Origin: Haloferax elongans ATCC BAA-1513 | GTDB taxonomy: Archaea > Halobacteriota > Halobacteria > Halobacteriales > Haloferacaceae | NCBI RefSeq assembly: GCF_000336755.1 | Contig: NZ_AOLK01000005.1 | Span: forward strand, 44,904-100,208 | Reading direction: 5' to 3' | DNA length: 55,305 bases | Shown here: piece by piece, positions 1 to 8,481 of the stretch | Layout of the letters: each line of letters opens with the position of its first letter | Numbering within the stretch: the first letter of the stretch is position 1 | Program-made: the position numbers and the translations under genes | Notes under the pieces: model-generated | The model's database searches: none | What the model saw: the letters and a program-made list of their open reading frames with translations, nothing else | What the model was told of the DNA's origin: nothing

Positions 1-66
1 TGTGACGTCCTCTCAACGGCTCTTGCCGAGATTGAAGACCGTCAGCGTGCATTCTGGGAGGAGTAA
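1..66 (+). CDS. C-terminal tail of a gene cut by the window edge
   Basis: Frame 1 is open from the first base to a TAA at 64-66 and encodes 21 residues ending DRQRAFWEE. The acidic composition fits a haloarchaeal protein. Too little is present to name the product, and a chance open frame of this length is possible. Confidence 0.4.
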   Translation, partial: CDVLSTALAEIEDRQRAFWEE

Positions 67-371
67 TTCTACATACCACGCCAATGGTGTGGCAGTGGGG
101 TCTGCCCGGATAACCCCGCTTAGGTGGAAAAGTGAGGGCATATAATGCTAGTGAATTTCCACTTCTGAATGCTAGGTCACACATCCTTCAACATAATGAG
201 TAGTACAACCTTTCCACATTCAATAATTCCTCTCCCTCGAAAGTTCGGTTGACGTGCTCGGCTCGCTTCTTATTATATCAAATCCCGACGTCCCTCTTCT
301 CACACTGACTTAACTAGGTTGGCGCCTGTCATCCAATAATGTCTTGTACCCGCTATTAACAGTTAAACCGA
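67..371. other. Intergenic region upstream of the DUF2254-like gene
   Basis: No credible gene is seen here. The stretch is A+T-richer than its surroundings and includes TATA-like runs at about 269-280 (TATTATATCA) and 331-341. The second lies roughly 30 bases before the downstream start and could serve a near-leaderless transcript. No repeat or clear operator was recognised. Confidence 0.3.
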
Positions 372-2108
372 ATGCGTAACGAAACTCTCTATGAATTTCG
401 CTATACTCTAGCTTTGCTATTACTAATCCCGCCTGCATATGCCTACTGTCTGGACATGGATCTCTCAGTGGTCGGGACATCGATTTTCTCGACCTTGTCT
501 GCGATTCAGGCTTCAATCTTTGCAATCGTCTTTTCGGTGGTTATTCTGGGTGTTCAGTTGTCTACCTCTCAATATTCTCCTCGTCTCCCTGACATTTTTC
601 GCTCGGATAAGGTCTACCAGCGAACAGTCGGAATATTCGCAGTTTCGATCGGCGTTAGTCTTCTCGGTTTGTTTCTTTCTGGGCATGTAGGTGATTTTTT
701 GATTGAGCTCTGGACGTACCTATCCGGTATTTTGGCCATCGTCGCATTCGTTTCGCTCTTCGACTTTGTCGACCGAACGCTTGAGCAGAGTACTCCAGAG
801 GGCATTCTGAATCGGCTTGATGATGATCTGAATGCACCCCAGATTATCGAACAGGCAGAAGCGGCAAGTGATGACCACAGTGAGCCGGACCCGTTTCTTG
901 TCCTAATGTCCGTCATCAATTCGCAAATCAATGAGCGCGACGCTGCAGCTGTCTATCTGGGATTGGATATCATCAGCCGACGCGTGAGCGAACTTCTAGA
1001 AGACTGCTCTGGAGATATGCTCAAAGAGGATACGCCTGTTGGCGACTCGTTTGAGGAACTCTGTACTAATCGACTCACGAACACTTGCGAGACCGCTGTT
1101 GCGGCTGAATTAGAGGAGGGGTCGAATGAGGTCATTAAAACACTGAAGACTATTGGCCAGGCAGGTGTTGATGAATCGTTGGATCGACCAGTTCTCCTCA
1201 CTGTGCAAGGGCTCTCGAATCTTGTTCTTGATTTGAACTTCGATGGTATTGATGAACGAGTGCGGGGGGAAGCGATTGAGTCATCGAAAGATGTGTTAGA
1301 AAGTGCTGCTGAGGCCGGTTTGTGGGAGGGAACTGGAAAAGCGACACGTTTCCTGGGGTGGCAGATGGCGAACTCAGTCCACGTTCGGGATGAGAATCAA
1401 AACTATGACCGTCGGTACACGAGCGCAGTCATCAACTACTTACCTGGGGTTTTGCGTGAACTCGTCGACTCAACGGCTGATGCGATTAACGACGATAGCA
1501 CGAATTGGGGATCACCCTACCCGGGGGGTGCTCATGATTCATATTCCGAGGCTCGATCTATTCAAGCAGTCTATATTTCGGTAGCCGAACTCACAGCTTC
1601 ATTTCTCCGCTATGAATTGAGAACTGGCGTGAATTTCCCTGACTGGGGACATGTCGGATACGGTTGGGTCAAGGCTGTTTCGGAGCTCGCTGATAGTGAA
1701 TTGGACTCGTTCAGACAGATGTGGATTGCCACCATTCTCTATCTCGAATACCTCTCGAACGAGACTCCGGATGGCATCATGGAGGATTTCAATCCAATGT
1801 TACGCAACGAGACTTCAGACAGTGAGGTCATCGCCGTGATTGAACAGCTCCTATCGCAGGAGATTGACCCCACTCAGTGGATCAATTTCAGACAGACAGT
1901 TGACCCGGTTGAGATACCCCAGACCGGATATCGATACGAATTTGATATTGATTCAGATGAGTCATTCGAGGACTGGCTCAGTCACCGTCAGGATGTTTTG
2001 GCAGCAGGTCTTGGTGGAGGATTTGTCGATAAGTCTGAGTTCGCAGAAATACTTGAGGAGGGAATTGATTCAAATAAGCAGGATACTACGGGGGATGAAG
2101 ATTCGTAA
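372..2108 (+). CDS. DUF2254-like predicted membrane protein, copy 1
   Basis: The 578-residue protein has hydrophobic segments at about residues 8-30, 32-62, 82-105 and 112-132, followed by a long acidic, mostly helical soluble region. The segment around residues 43-72 (AIQASIFAIVFSVVILGVQL then a TSQYSPRL-like motif) is typical of DUF2254-type integral membrane proteins, whose function is unknown. The gene facing it at 2182-3936 is a diverged paralogue with the same motif and the same ending (WL plus a charged helix). The C-terminal half probably lies in the cytoplasm. The ATG at 372 is the first in frame and precedes the first membrane segment. The family call rests on pattern memory. Confidence 0.6.
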   Translation: MRNETLYEFRYTLALLLLIPPAYAYCLDMDLSVVGTSIFSTLSAIQASIFAIVFSVVILGVQLSTSQYSPRLPDIFRSDKVYQRTVGIFAVSIGVSLLGLFLSGHVGDFLIELWTYLSGILAIVAFVSLFDFVDRTLEQSTPEGILNRLDDDLNAPQIIEQAEAASDDHSEPDPFLVLMSVINSQINERDAAAVYLGLDIISRRVSELLEDCSGDMLKEDTPVGDSFEELCTNRLTNTCETAVAAELEEGSNEVIKTLKTIGQAGVDESLDRPVLLTVQGLSNLVLDLNFDGIDERVRGEAIESSKDVLESAAEAGLWEGTGKATRFLGWQMANSVHVRDENQNYDRRYTSAVINYLPGVLRELVDSTADAINDDSTNWGSPYPGGAHDSYSEARSIQAVYISVAELTASFLRYELRTGVNFPDWGHVGYGWVKAVSELADSELDSFRQMWIATILYLEYLSNETPDGIMEDFNPMLRNETSDSEVIAVIEQLLSQEIDPTQWINFRQTVDPVEIPQTGYRYEFDIDSDESFEDWLSHRQDVLAAGLGGGFVDKSEFAEILEEGIDSNKQDTTGDEDS

Positions 2109-2114
2109 CTCTCT

Positions 2115-2175
2115 CATCGGTTCTGGGTTTCTGACCGATGGCTTACCAATCACTGAGTTAACCGTTTGAAACGGT
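2115..2175. terminator. Two dyads between convergent genes
   Basis: CATCGGT at 2115-2121 pairs with ACCGATG at 2134-2140, and ACCGTTT at 2161-2167 pairs with AAACGGT at 2169-2175. Both lie in the 73-base gap between convergent stop codons, where a bidirectional terminator is expected. The second has a one-base loop, so it may instead be a protein-binding dyad. Confidence 0.35.
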
Positions 2176-2181
2176 ATTGCG

Positions 2182-3936
2182 TTATTGTCGCTCCTGGAGA
2201 TACTCGGTCCGTTCGTGAACTTTCCGCTCGAAGTCGACGAGCCACTCCTCGAACGGCACATCCTCCTGATCACTGTTGAGGAACTGTGAAAAGAATCCCT
2301 TATCGGTGTCAGCCGAAGTAGGGTCAATGGTCCGAACAGAGATATTTTGTCCCTCTGGTCGTTCGTCTGTTTTCAAGAGTTCGAAGGCCCTATCAACGAT
2401 GGCCGGATCGTAGTCCAGTCTGAGACGACCAAGGTTGTTCGTCCACATACCTAGGCGACCATTTTCGAGCTTGTCGACATGATAGGCAAGCTGGAGCGTC
2501 GTAATACAGCACAGCGTGGCAAGGCCATCGATGCCAGCGTCAGCAGCATTTTCTGTAATCCGCTTCCAACCATCGTCGATCGAGCCTCCATCAAACGGAT
2601 ATTCCTCTTCTGAGACACGGTACTGCAGAACCGTCTCTGTGAAGCTGGCATATTCCCGCCAGAAGTGTCGAAGTGGCTCCGCTTCATCGGGAAGCGTCCA
2701 CTTCCGCCCCTCTGTCGGCGAGATCCAATTGATATCCTGATCTTGTACGTCGTCGGCGTATCTGTCAACGAGGACTTCGAATATCTCTGCAGTCTCCCGG
2801 CTATAATAGTCCCCGACGAGTCGATGCGTGACGTTCGCGTCCGGCCGCCGTCGGAGGAGTACTGTCAGTTGATGATCCAGATGATGCGAGACCAGCAAGA
2901 ACGTCGTATACTCAACATCGGCGGCTGTGGCCTTTGTCAGCTCGAGTAGCGACTCTTTGACTGGGCTGCGAAGTCGGTTCCCCTCCCACGTTAAGGGGGC
3001 TGCATCAAACGCGTCTCCAAGTCCCTCAGCGGCGTCTTCGGTGACGTTCGTAAAGCCCCGACCGAGTCCATCGAGAGCGATTGCCTCGACGTCGCCAATC
3101 GCATCCGAAATTAAATCGTACTGCTCGTGTGTGTATGCTTGCTCCAGAATCGGTGAGACATACTCCGTGAGTATCTCGGTCGAAACGACCGTTGCATACT
3201 GGGCGGCATCCTCAGCAGACGTAGAGTCGGGCTCAGACGCAGGCTCAGCGTACTTGTCTTCAAGATACTCGAAGCTCCGAATGAGTACTGTCCGAAGCCC
3301 GTTGATCCCCTGTTCTGCTGTTTGATATTCGCCCAGTTCGAGCGCTCGAGCAATAGTTCGATAAAGTGGGCGAATTGGATGTACTTCGATCGCTTGGAAC
3401 TCCGCGACGGTCGCTGGAAGGTATTCGTCGGGTGCGAGTTCTCGTTCGACCATCACGGCGATGAGTTCATCAGGTGAGCTGCGCTGAATCATCAACCGAA
3501 TAAATCGATAGAGCGCGAGTGTTGAGACAGCAGCAAGCGCAAATGCGACTCCGACGGCGGCGTTCGTCAGGCGGGCGTTCTGGACTGGGAGCAGATAGAC
3601 GACGAGCAAGTTGAACGCGATTGCGCCGACAAACAGAGCGAATGTCGTCCGGAACAGTGGTTCCTTGACGAAGAGCGAAGTGAGGCGGGCTGAATACCGC
3701 GTCACAACAAGCTGCAAGGCGACAACCGTAACGGAGAAGACGATTGCCAAGACCGAAGCTTCGGCCGTCGCCAACGTCGTCAGCAGCGCCCTAACATTCT
3801 CAGTCTCGACAGGTAGGTTGAGGAGCACCGCCAGCGTCGCACACACCGCAGCGGTAGTAATTGTGAGGGCCGTATATCGAACGATTAGATTACGGGGGCG
3901 CCCTCGGACTGACCCCCTCAAATTCCGGTTACTCAT
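2182..3936 (-). CDS. DUF2254-like predicted membrane protein, copy 2
   Basis: The 584-residue protein has hydrophobic segments at about residues 22-44, 55-80, 95-115 and 122-142, then a long acidic soluble domain. The motif ATAEASVLAIVFSVTVVALQ followed by TRYSARL matches the equivalent part of copy 1 at 372-2108, with convergent orientation and similar length. Both end in a tryptophan-leucine motif and a charged helix (FEEWLVDFERKV here). The pair looks like an old duplication with inversion, or two independently acquired members of one family. The start at 3936 precedes a basic stretch and then the first membrane helix. Function is unknown. Confidence 0.6.
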   Translation of the reverse strand: MSNRNLRGSVRGRPRNLIVRYTALTITTAAVCATLAVLLNLPVETENVRALLTTLATAEASVLAIVFSVTVVALQLVVTRYSARLTSLFVKEPLFRTTFALFVGAIAFNLLVVYLLPVQNARLTNAAVGVAFALAAVSTLALYRFIRLMIQRSSPDELIAVMVERELAPDEYLPATVAEFQAIEVHPIRPLYRTIARALELGEYQTAEQGINGLRTVLIRSFEYLEDKYAEPASEPDSTSAEDAAQYATVVSTEILTEYVSPILEQAYTHEQYDLISDAIGDVEAIALDGLGRGFTNVTEDAAEGLGDAFDAAPLTWEGNRLRSPVKESLLELTKATAADVEYTTFLLVSHHLDHQLTVLLRRRPDANVTHRLVGDYYSRETAEIFEVLVDRYADDVQDQDINWISPTEGRKWTLPDEAEPLRHFWREYASFTETVLQYRVSEEEYPFDGGSIDDGWKRITENAADAGIDGLATLCCITTLQLAYHVDKLENGRLGMWTNNLGRLRLDYDPAIVDRAFELLKTDERPEGQNISVRTIDPTSADTDKGFFSQFLNSDQEDVPFEEWLVDFERKVHERTEYLQERQ

Positions 3937-4070
3937 ACAGTTGTACTCATAGAGGCTTCCTCACTGCTATTACATAAGTAATGAATTTTGTTCGCTTCTT
4001 ACCAAACAGACCGCGAAAAATTCCACAGACGTCTTGGTCGTGAAGGAGAGCTGCGCCCCGGTCAGCGAGC

Positions 4071-4390
4071 GTGAGCCCGTGGGCGGATCCGAAACGAGGT
4101 GATCCTCGTGCAGAATGCACGCAGGAGCAGTTGGCGGCGGTGAACACACAGTCGATGCGGCTGGCCGAGAAGCTGGATGGTTGGTCGCGAGCGGCGATTG
4201 GTCGGCGGCTGGGTGAAGCCGTCGTCGGTGGGAAAGACCTGATGAGTGCGGTCGTCGGGGTGTTTGAGGAGTTGCAGACGGCGCCCGGGACGGTAGTTCC
4301 CATTGGAAAGCTCAAGGACGTCAATCGCAAAGGGATGACGAGACGGACGTGCTACAAGAACGACTGGGTCGGATTAGCAGGACGGCCGAA
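4071..4390 (+). pseudogene. Fragment of a haloarchaeal OB-fold (RPA-like) DNA-binding gene
   Basis: The reading frame resembles the middle of haloarchaeal plasmid proteins with a replication protein A-like OB fold: SPWADPKRGDPRAECTQEQL, a helical GWSRAAIGRRLGEAVV segment, then APGTVVPIGKLKDVNRK, which normally leads into the first OB strand. After about 4330 the expected OB-fold sequence is absent and the frame runs into unrelated DNA. No N-terminal start region was recognised upstream. I read it as an internal remnant left by rearrangement. Similarity is judged from memory of the family. Confidence 0.5.
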
Positions 4391-4607
4391 GAGATTCTCT
4401 CGACACTCGACGCAGATTGAGATCTCTCATCTGTGGTTCGACTGTCGCGGCTCTGTTGAATCCTCCTTGTCAGGTGTATTTTCGTCTACAACAATTGGTC
4501 GATGAAGGGTCTGTTGAGCGCGCTGTACAACCAGAGTTATTTGATACGCAAGCCCACTTATTAGTATATCAACAGGTATTCAATCTCAGAGAGATTCCCT
4601 CGGAACA

Positions 4608-5255
4608 ATGCAACGTCGCACGCTTCTCGGATTGGTCGGCAGCATCGGGGTCGCTGGCGTTCTCGGAGCAAAAGCCGGGATTGACGGCAAGCCCTCCATT
4701 CCAGCAGCCACATACGCCGAGGAGCCAGTACCCTCGACAGGTCAACGGACCAGCCCTATCGTGGCTACTGACACGACAACGGCGGGAAGCAAGACGTACG
4801 GTACCGTTCGACAGTCCGCGTCGATTCACGACCTCGAATCAACTGGTCGCTACGCCCTCGTCACCAAGTATCAACTTATCCCAGGATCGAACTATAATGC
4901 GAGGAGCGGGTGGAAAACTGCTTCCCTGACGGTCGAACACGGTTGGACCTCAGGGTCTCTCGTCTCTCACTCTGGAGACATTGTTCCGGCTGACAATGGC
5001 AACGCTGACTCGAACCTTTACTTGGGCACTACCGACTTGACGAGACAGTACCGATGGCATCTGATGTTTGACGGCGCGACAGGAAATTCCCACACCTTTC
5101 GCTTCGCTACTGTCGTAGACCGTGAGGAAGTCCCCGAGAGAGGTGATGCTCTCGTCGACTTGAGATTCGGTGCGGGCTTCACGAAGGGATTCCTCGGGGC
5201 CTCAGAACGGGACCTTGTGACGGCACGACTCATAATGCAGGGAACGAACAAGTAG
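4608..5255 (+). CDS. Secreted protein with twin-arginine-type signal
   Basis: The 215-residue protein starts MQRRTLLGLVGSIGVAGVLG, a short twin-arginine-like N region followed by a hydrophobic core, so export by the Tat pathway, dominant in haloarchaea, is likely. The mature part is rich in Ser, Thr and Gly and looks like a beta-rich extracellular domain; no catalytic motif was found. A TATA-like run near 4559-4568 and the dyad after the stop at 5288-5306 suggest a single-gene transcription unit. The product was not recognised and may be a small surface or secreted protein specific to haloarchaea. Confidence 0.6.
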   Translation: MQRRTLLGLVGSIGVAGVLGAKAGIDGKPSIPAATYAEEPVPSTGQRTSPIVATDTTTAGSKTYGTVRQSASIHDLESTGRYALVTKYQLIPGSNYNARSGWKTASLTVEHGWTSGSLVSHSGDIVPADNGNADSNLYLGTTDLTRQYRWHLMFDGATGNSHTFRFATVVDREEVPERGDALVDLRFGAGFTKGFLGASERDLVTARLIMQGTNK

Positions 5256-5287
5256 AGTAGATGTTGTCCACATGACCACATCGAAAA

Positions 5288-5306
5288 AAGACACTATCTG
5301 TGTCTT
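5288..5306 (+). terminator. Short hairpin after the secreted-protein gene
   Basis: AAGACAC at 5288-5294 pairs with GTGTCTT at 5300-5306 across a five-base loop, 33 bases beyond the stop codon at 5255. The A-rich run comes before it and there is no T tract after it, so its role as a terminator is uncertain. Confidence 0.3.
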
Positions 5307-5365
5307 CACTCTCTGGCCTGCGTTTGGATTACCAAGTATGAGATATCAGACAATATTGGGGCTAA

Positions 5366-5490
5366 GGCACTGTCTAGTTAAGCCAGTTTGAGGAACGAGC
5401 AGGTCGTTGAGTGTGTTTGGGATGAAGCTCGCAGCCCTGCTCTGTTCCGCGCGTGCAGTGCGACGGATTGAGCAGAAACGTGAGCCTTGT
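5366..5490 (+). mobile_element. Left-end relic of an IS6-family element
   Basis: The segment begins with GGCACTGTCTAGTTAAGCCA and continues for about 120 bases parallel to the left end of the fuller IS6-family copy at 13450, including the start of the transposase (ATGAAGCTCGCAGCCCTGCT here, MSLAALL there). It then diverges, and no right end follows. It lies directly beside the decayed CRISPR-like repeat at 5501. Confidence 0.65.
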
Positions 5491-5500
5491 TCGATCCCCA

Positions 5501-5530
5501 GCTACAACCCAACGAGGGTACGTCTGTAAC
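5501..5530 (-). repeat. Solitary decayed CRISPR-like repeat
   Basis: This 30-base stretch matches the repeat of the array at 6882-7041 at 24 of 30 positions in the same orientation, with 14 of 16 matching in the half containing CGTCTG. It lies 1.35 kb beyond the trailer end of the array, so it may be a stranded remnant separated by insertion of two genes, or a chance match strengthened by selection for the best hit. Confidence 0.4.
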
Positions 5531-5591
5531 GCTCGTTCTACTTTGAACGTTTAGGGGACGGGTCAACAAGGGAATCGGCACACCTTGGACA

Positions 5592-5939
5592 CTATGACGG
5601 ACGGTCAGGGTTCGCTAAGTGATAGAGCGGTTCGATGTCTTCGTCCGGTTGCTCTTCGGCAACCACTTCGCTCAACAGTTGTTTAAATTGGTGGTCAATA
5701 TCGTGTGTAGACGCCTCGAACGCTGCTGCTGCCGCCTCCAAAGCCTCGGCTTCCATGTAGAAACTCACGTATTCTCCGTCGGGCCTCGATTCGAGAAACG
5801 CTGCTTCTGAGTACACGGTCTCGTCTTGTAGCGTGGCAAGGGCCTCGTCTCGTCGTGAGGTGACCGTGTCCATCCACTCGTAGAGTCGGTCTCGCTGGCC
5901 GTCTTTGAGTCGGTACCGAAGGAGTTGTATTTCAGACAT
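5592..5939 (-). CDS. DUF6176-like small protein
   Basis: The 115-residue protein MSEIQLLRYRLKDGQRDRLY... has the pattern of the haloarchaeal DUF6176 family: a basic helix ending SRRDEALATL, a strand with VYSEAAFLESR, then YVSFYMEAE, a helix with FEASTHDIDHQF and an ending LLYHL-like motif (EPLYHLANPDRP). These proteins look like ferredoxin-fold single-domain proteins related to antibiotic-monooxygenase-like folds, without an assigned reaction. No signal peptide or membrane segment is present. It lies 122 bases after the nuclease-fold gene at 6062-6763 on the same strand and may share its transcript. Confidence 0.6.
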   Translation of the reverse strand: MSEIQLLRYRLKDGQRDRLYEWMDTVTSRRDEALATLQDETVYSEAAFLESRPDGEYVSFYMEAEALEAAAAAFEASTHDIDHQFKQLLSEVVAEEQPDEDIEPLYHLANPDRPS

Positions 5940-6061
5940 CTACCGTGAGTTTTGGTTCCAACTGGGAAAGGGCCGGGGCCTGACACACACCTGTGTCTGG
6001 TCGAGTCGCACTCCTCCCGAACGGCTGGTTCAGCGGGATGGGTGTCGAACCAATAGGGATT

Positions 6062-6763
6062 TCAACAGGACCCTGTCTCCACAACCAGCGGCATATGATC
6101 GCTCGCGTCGATCCACTCTCTGTACTCACCGACGGTCACCTCAACATCCGACTCCATCAACCCTTGTGGGACGAACGCGTAGTCAATGTGGTAGGGTCGC
6201 TCTTCCTTCTTGTGCATGTAGAACGTTGCCTCCGTCTCCTCGCCGAACTCGTCACCACACACCGCGTGGTATGCGCTGTACAGTCCGTTCTGGTTCAACA
6301 TCCCTCGCACGTCACCGAAGTCGCCGCAGAGCTGGCTCTTCGGTGACTCGTCCCATATCACGTTCCAGTTGAAGTCGCCGGCGACGACCGTGTCCGCACC
6401 GACCAGTTCGGGATGGTTTTCGAGGACGGTGTGAACTTGCCCGATGTAGCGTTGCCGCGGGTTGTCCTTGTCGTTCATTGCCCACACCGCGAGCACATCC
6501 ACGACACTGGTTTCAATGTGGAGAACGTGGTCGGCCTCGGTGATCTCCGTGGTGCTGGAGATTGTGATACCATTTCGGGTGAACACGCCGAGGCCCTTGT
6601 GCGGATCGTCACCCGTCCACCGCCAATCCGTGAATTCAGCCCAGTTACCTTTCTTCGCTGGGTTCTCGCACTCAGGTACGACTGCGAGATCCGGCTCAAG
6701 CTTGAGGAGTTGCTGCTGTTTCTTTCGGAATGCCTGATTGCAGTTCCACGTAGCCAGTTTCAT
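6062..6763 (-). CDS. Endonuclease/exonuclease/phosphatase-fold protein
   Basis: The 233-residue protein carries the metal-dependent EEP-fold motifs in order: LATWNCN at residues 3-9 (metal-binding Asn), VVPECE near residue 30 (catalytic Glu), VVAGDFNWN near 125 (Asp and Asn), HIDYAFVP near 190 and ASDHMPLVVE near 222 (general-base Asp-His pair). The full set implies a soluble phosphodiesterase acting on nucleic acid, phosphoinositide-like or nucleotide substrates; the substrate cannot be told from sequence. There is no signal peptide, so it acts in the cytoplasm. It sits between the CRISPR array and the DUF6176-like gene. Length is slightly short for the family but no motif is missing. Confidence 0.75.
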   Translation of the reverse strand: MKLATWNCNQAFRKKQQQLLKLEPDLAVVPECENPAKKGNWAEFTDWRWTGDDPHKGLGVFTRNGITISSTTEITEADHVLHIETSVVDVLAVWAMNDKDNPRQRYIGQVHTVLENHPELVGADTVVAGDFNWNVIWDESPKSQLCGDFGDVRGMLNQNGLYSAYHAVCGDEFGEETEATFYMHKKEERPYHIDYAFVPQGLMESDVEVTVGEYREWIDASDHMPLVVETGSC

Positions 6764-6881
6764 ACTCGTGTTTTGTCGGCCAGCTAATTCAAACTGCGAG
6801 TACCCAGATTCACCACACTATCTCTGTATTGCTTGTTCGTCTATACTTGGTCGATGGTGCTGACATCACTTGGAGGTCGAA

Positions 6882-7041
6882 GCTTCAAACCCACAAGGGT
6901 TCGTCTGAAACTGTTCCGCAGCTTGCCCACAACGTAAGCCACGTCACGCTTCAAACCCACAAGGGTTCGTCTGAAACGCGACGGCGAGAACTCGATCGCG
7001 TCGTTCTCGACGCTTCAAACCCACAAGGGTTCGTCTGAAAC
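6882..7041 (-). CRISPR. Three-repeat CRISPR array, Haloferax repeat type
   Basis: Three identical 30-base repeats lie at 6882-6911, 6948-6977 and 7012-7041, with spacers of 36 bases (6912-6947) and 34 bases (6978-7011). On the minus strand the repeat begins GTTTCAGACGAACCC and ends GTGGGTTTGAAGC, the form known from Haloferax type I-B arrays, so transcription should run right to left with the leader to the right. A possible degenerate final repeat ends near 6846 (GTTCGTCTATAC) and would bound a third, 35-base spacer at 6847-6881. No cas gene occurs in the window; Cas proteins must come from elsewhere in the genome if the array is active. Confidence 0.93.
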
Positions 7042-7170
7042 ACGTGTCAAAACACGGGGCTGGAGGCTTGTACACGCTGAATTCTGATCAATGTTTCCGT
7101 CGACCCCCAATTACCCCTCAACCCCCGGAGGTCGACGGGAACTTCCCAGACTCTCCGCCCACCAGTCCCT
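7042..7170 (-). promoter_or_regulatory. Candidate CRISPR leader
   Basis: This non-coding stretch adjoins the first repeat on the side where the leader should be, given the repeat direction. It contains a C-rich block at about 7103-7130 bounded by GTCGACC and GGTCGAC inverted copies. Such a dyad close to the first repeat could serve adaptation or transcription. The assignment rests on position and orientation only. Confidence 0.45.
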
Positions 7171-7404
7171 GCCACCAATCAGTCGTCCACGCCCAGACCA
7201 TCGATTCCGACCACAGACACGGTGGTCGGTGTACCTTCTCTGGGAGGGTGTCCGCAATCGCCGACGACAGCCGAGCGAGCAGCCGCACCCACGGCTATCC
7301 GACCCCGCTCGGGGTCGGGTGGGCGTGCTTGGGAGTTAGACAGGAAGTTTTCGCAAAAAATCTAAACAGGTAATTGAGAGTATCGATGGGGGAGGATACC
7401 GATA
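7171..7404. other. Intergenic DNA with a strong hairpin
   Basis: No credible gene is seen; open frames here have no start signal and unusual composition. CCGACCCC at 7299-7306 pairs with GGGGTCGG at 7311-7318 across four bases, a stable dyad downstream of the minus-strand gene ending at 7405. It may end that gene's transcript or insulate it from the leader. Confidence 0.4.
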
Positions 7405-7836
7405 TTATTCAAGAACTTTTTGCCGGGTCAACTCGTCCTGGTCTAACTCCTGCACGAAAGGGAAGGCATCTTCATGAATAATGTTCTGCAGCTCCTCAGG
7501 GTCTGCTGCAGCTACCTCAATTGTTTCGTGGCGCCATAGACGAAGCTCAAAGTCTTCTGGAAGATCGGAATTAACCTCCATCTCGGTTTTTTCCCTGTCT
7601 AAGTCTTTCCATGCATTTACTTGCACCTCTACCCTGAGGTCGTCATCCGGTCTAAGTAGGGCCTTGATGTTCCTCCCGATACCGTCTTCTTCGGTCCAGG
7701 ATAGACGTGTACTCTGCTCGCCCCACCTCCACCGCTCCAGTAAATTGTTATCCAAGTCGTGTTCATCAATAAGTTTGGAGAAGATCTGATCGATATCGTC
7801 AAGAACATCCTCGGCCGTTCGATACTCAATGCCCAT
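7405..7836 (-). CDS. Unknown acidic protein, 143 residues
   Basis: I chose ATG at 7836 (MGIEYRTAEDVLDDI) over the TTG three codons upstream. The protein is soluble and acidic, with an N-terminal helix rich in Asp and Leu (DIDQIFSKLIDEHDLDNNLL), a Trp-rich turn (ERWRWGEQSTRLSW), alternating strands and a C-terminal helical tail. It lacks recognisable catalytic motifs, signal peptide or membrane segments. It follows the unknown gene at 7892-8467 by 55 bases on the same strand and probably belongs to that transcript. The product was not recognised. Confidence 0.6.
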   Translation of the reverse strand: MGIEYRTAEDVLDDIDQIFSKLIDEHDLDNNLLERWRWGEQSTRLSWTEEDGIGRNIKALLRPDDDLRVEVQVNAWKDLDREKTEMEVNSDLPEDFELRLWRHETIEVAAADPEELQNIIHEDAFPFVQELDQDELTRQKVLE

Positions 7837-7891
7837 AGGTAACAATACTCATTGTTGAGCATGACTCTTTCCCCTACAGTTAGCCTGACAA

Positions 7892-8467
7892 TCATATGTC
7901 GGGGTTCCAATCTCCGAGCGTGGACAGATCCGCTACCCCGAATACGTATGCGGGCCCATCAACCGCAATCTCCTCTCCACCCCCTGGTTCGCCATTGTCG
8001 GGTTGGACCCTTCGAGGCCCGATAACTGGAGTCGGCAGCTGATCTGGTAGTATCGGTCCTACTCTGCAATCATGGAGACGCGGAAGAGCTAGTTCTTCCT
8101 TGGCTTCTTCTCTGGTTTCGTATCTCTCGGTGGAATAATACGTCAAGGGAGAGGGGCTGGTTGACTCAACCTTCCGCTCCTCAACGATCTGGTCAATCTC
8201 TTCCCTATGTGAAGGATGACGGTAATATGTATCTCCCACGTCGCCCCACCATGTTATTAGATACCATTGATCACTAAATAAGCGTTGCGACAGAGGAGAA
8301 CCGAGAACCAGATAATCAGCAGTACTTCCTTGGGAACGTCGGCAGAGGATACTCCCCGGAGCAGAGTTCTGCTCATGCGCGTTCAGCAGCGACCGCCTCT
8401 TATTTACAGACTCGAACAACAACTCCGACGTCGTCAACGTGAAATCCGTGACCGTGCCCCGGACCAT
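7892..8467 (-). CDS. Unknown protein, 191 residues
   Basis: The frame extends to a TTG at 8473, but ATG at 8467 (MVRGTVTDFTLTTSELL) is a more likely start. The product is soluble, with a central WYLITWWGDVGDTYYRH segment rich in aromatic residues and a Pro/Gly-rich C-terminal third. No known family was recognised. The gene begins 14 bases after the stop of a small cysteine-rich frame (8482-8670) and precedes the 7405-7836 gene, giving a possible three-gene unit on the minus strand in what looks like accessory DNA. Confidence 0.55.
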   Translation of the reverse strand: MVRGTVTDFTLTTSELLFESVNKRRSLLNAHEQNSAPGSILCRRSQGSTADYLVLGSPLSQRLFSDQWYLITWWGDVGDTYYRHPSHREEIDQIVEERKVESTSPSPLTYYSTERYETREEAKEELALPRLHDCRVGPILPDQLPTPVIGPRRVQPDNGEPGGGEEIAVDGPAYVFGVADLSTLGDWNPDI

Positions 8468-8481
8468 AGTCAACTCATCTT

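Noticed and set aside
4417-4929. Plus-strand frame overlapping the secreted-protein gene
   Set aside because: It shares most of its length with the better supported Tat-signal gene in another frame and has no recognisable features.
7044-7373. Plus-strand frame right of the CRISPR array
   Set aside because: It runs through the presumed leader and hairpin, with no start signal and non-protein-like composition.
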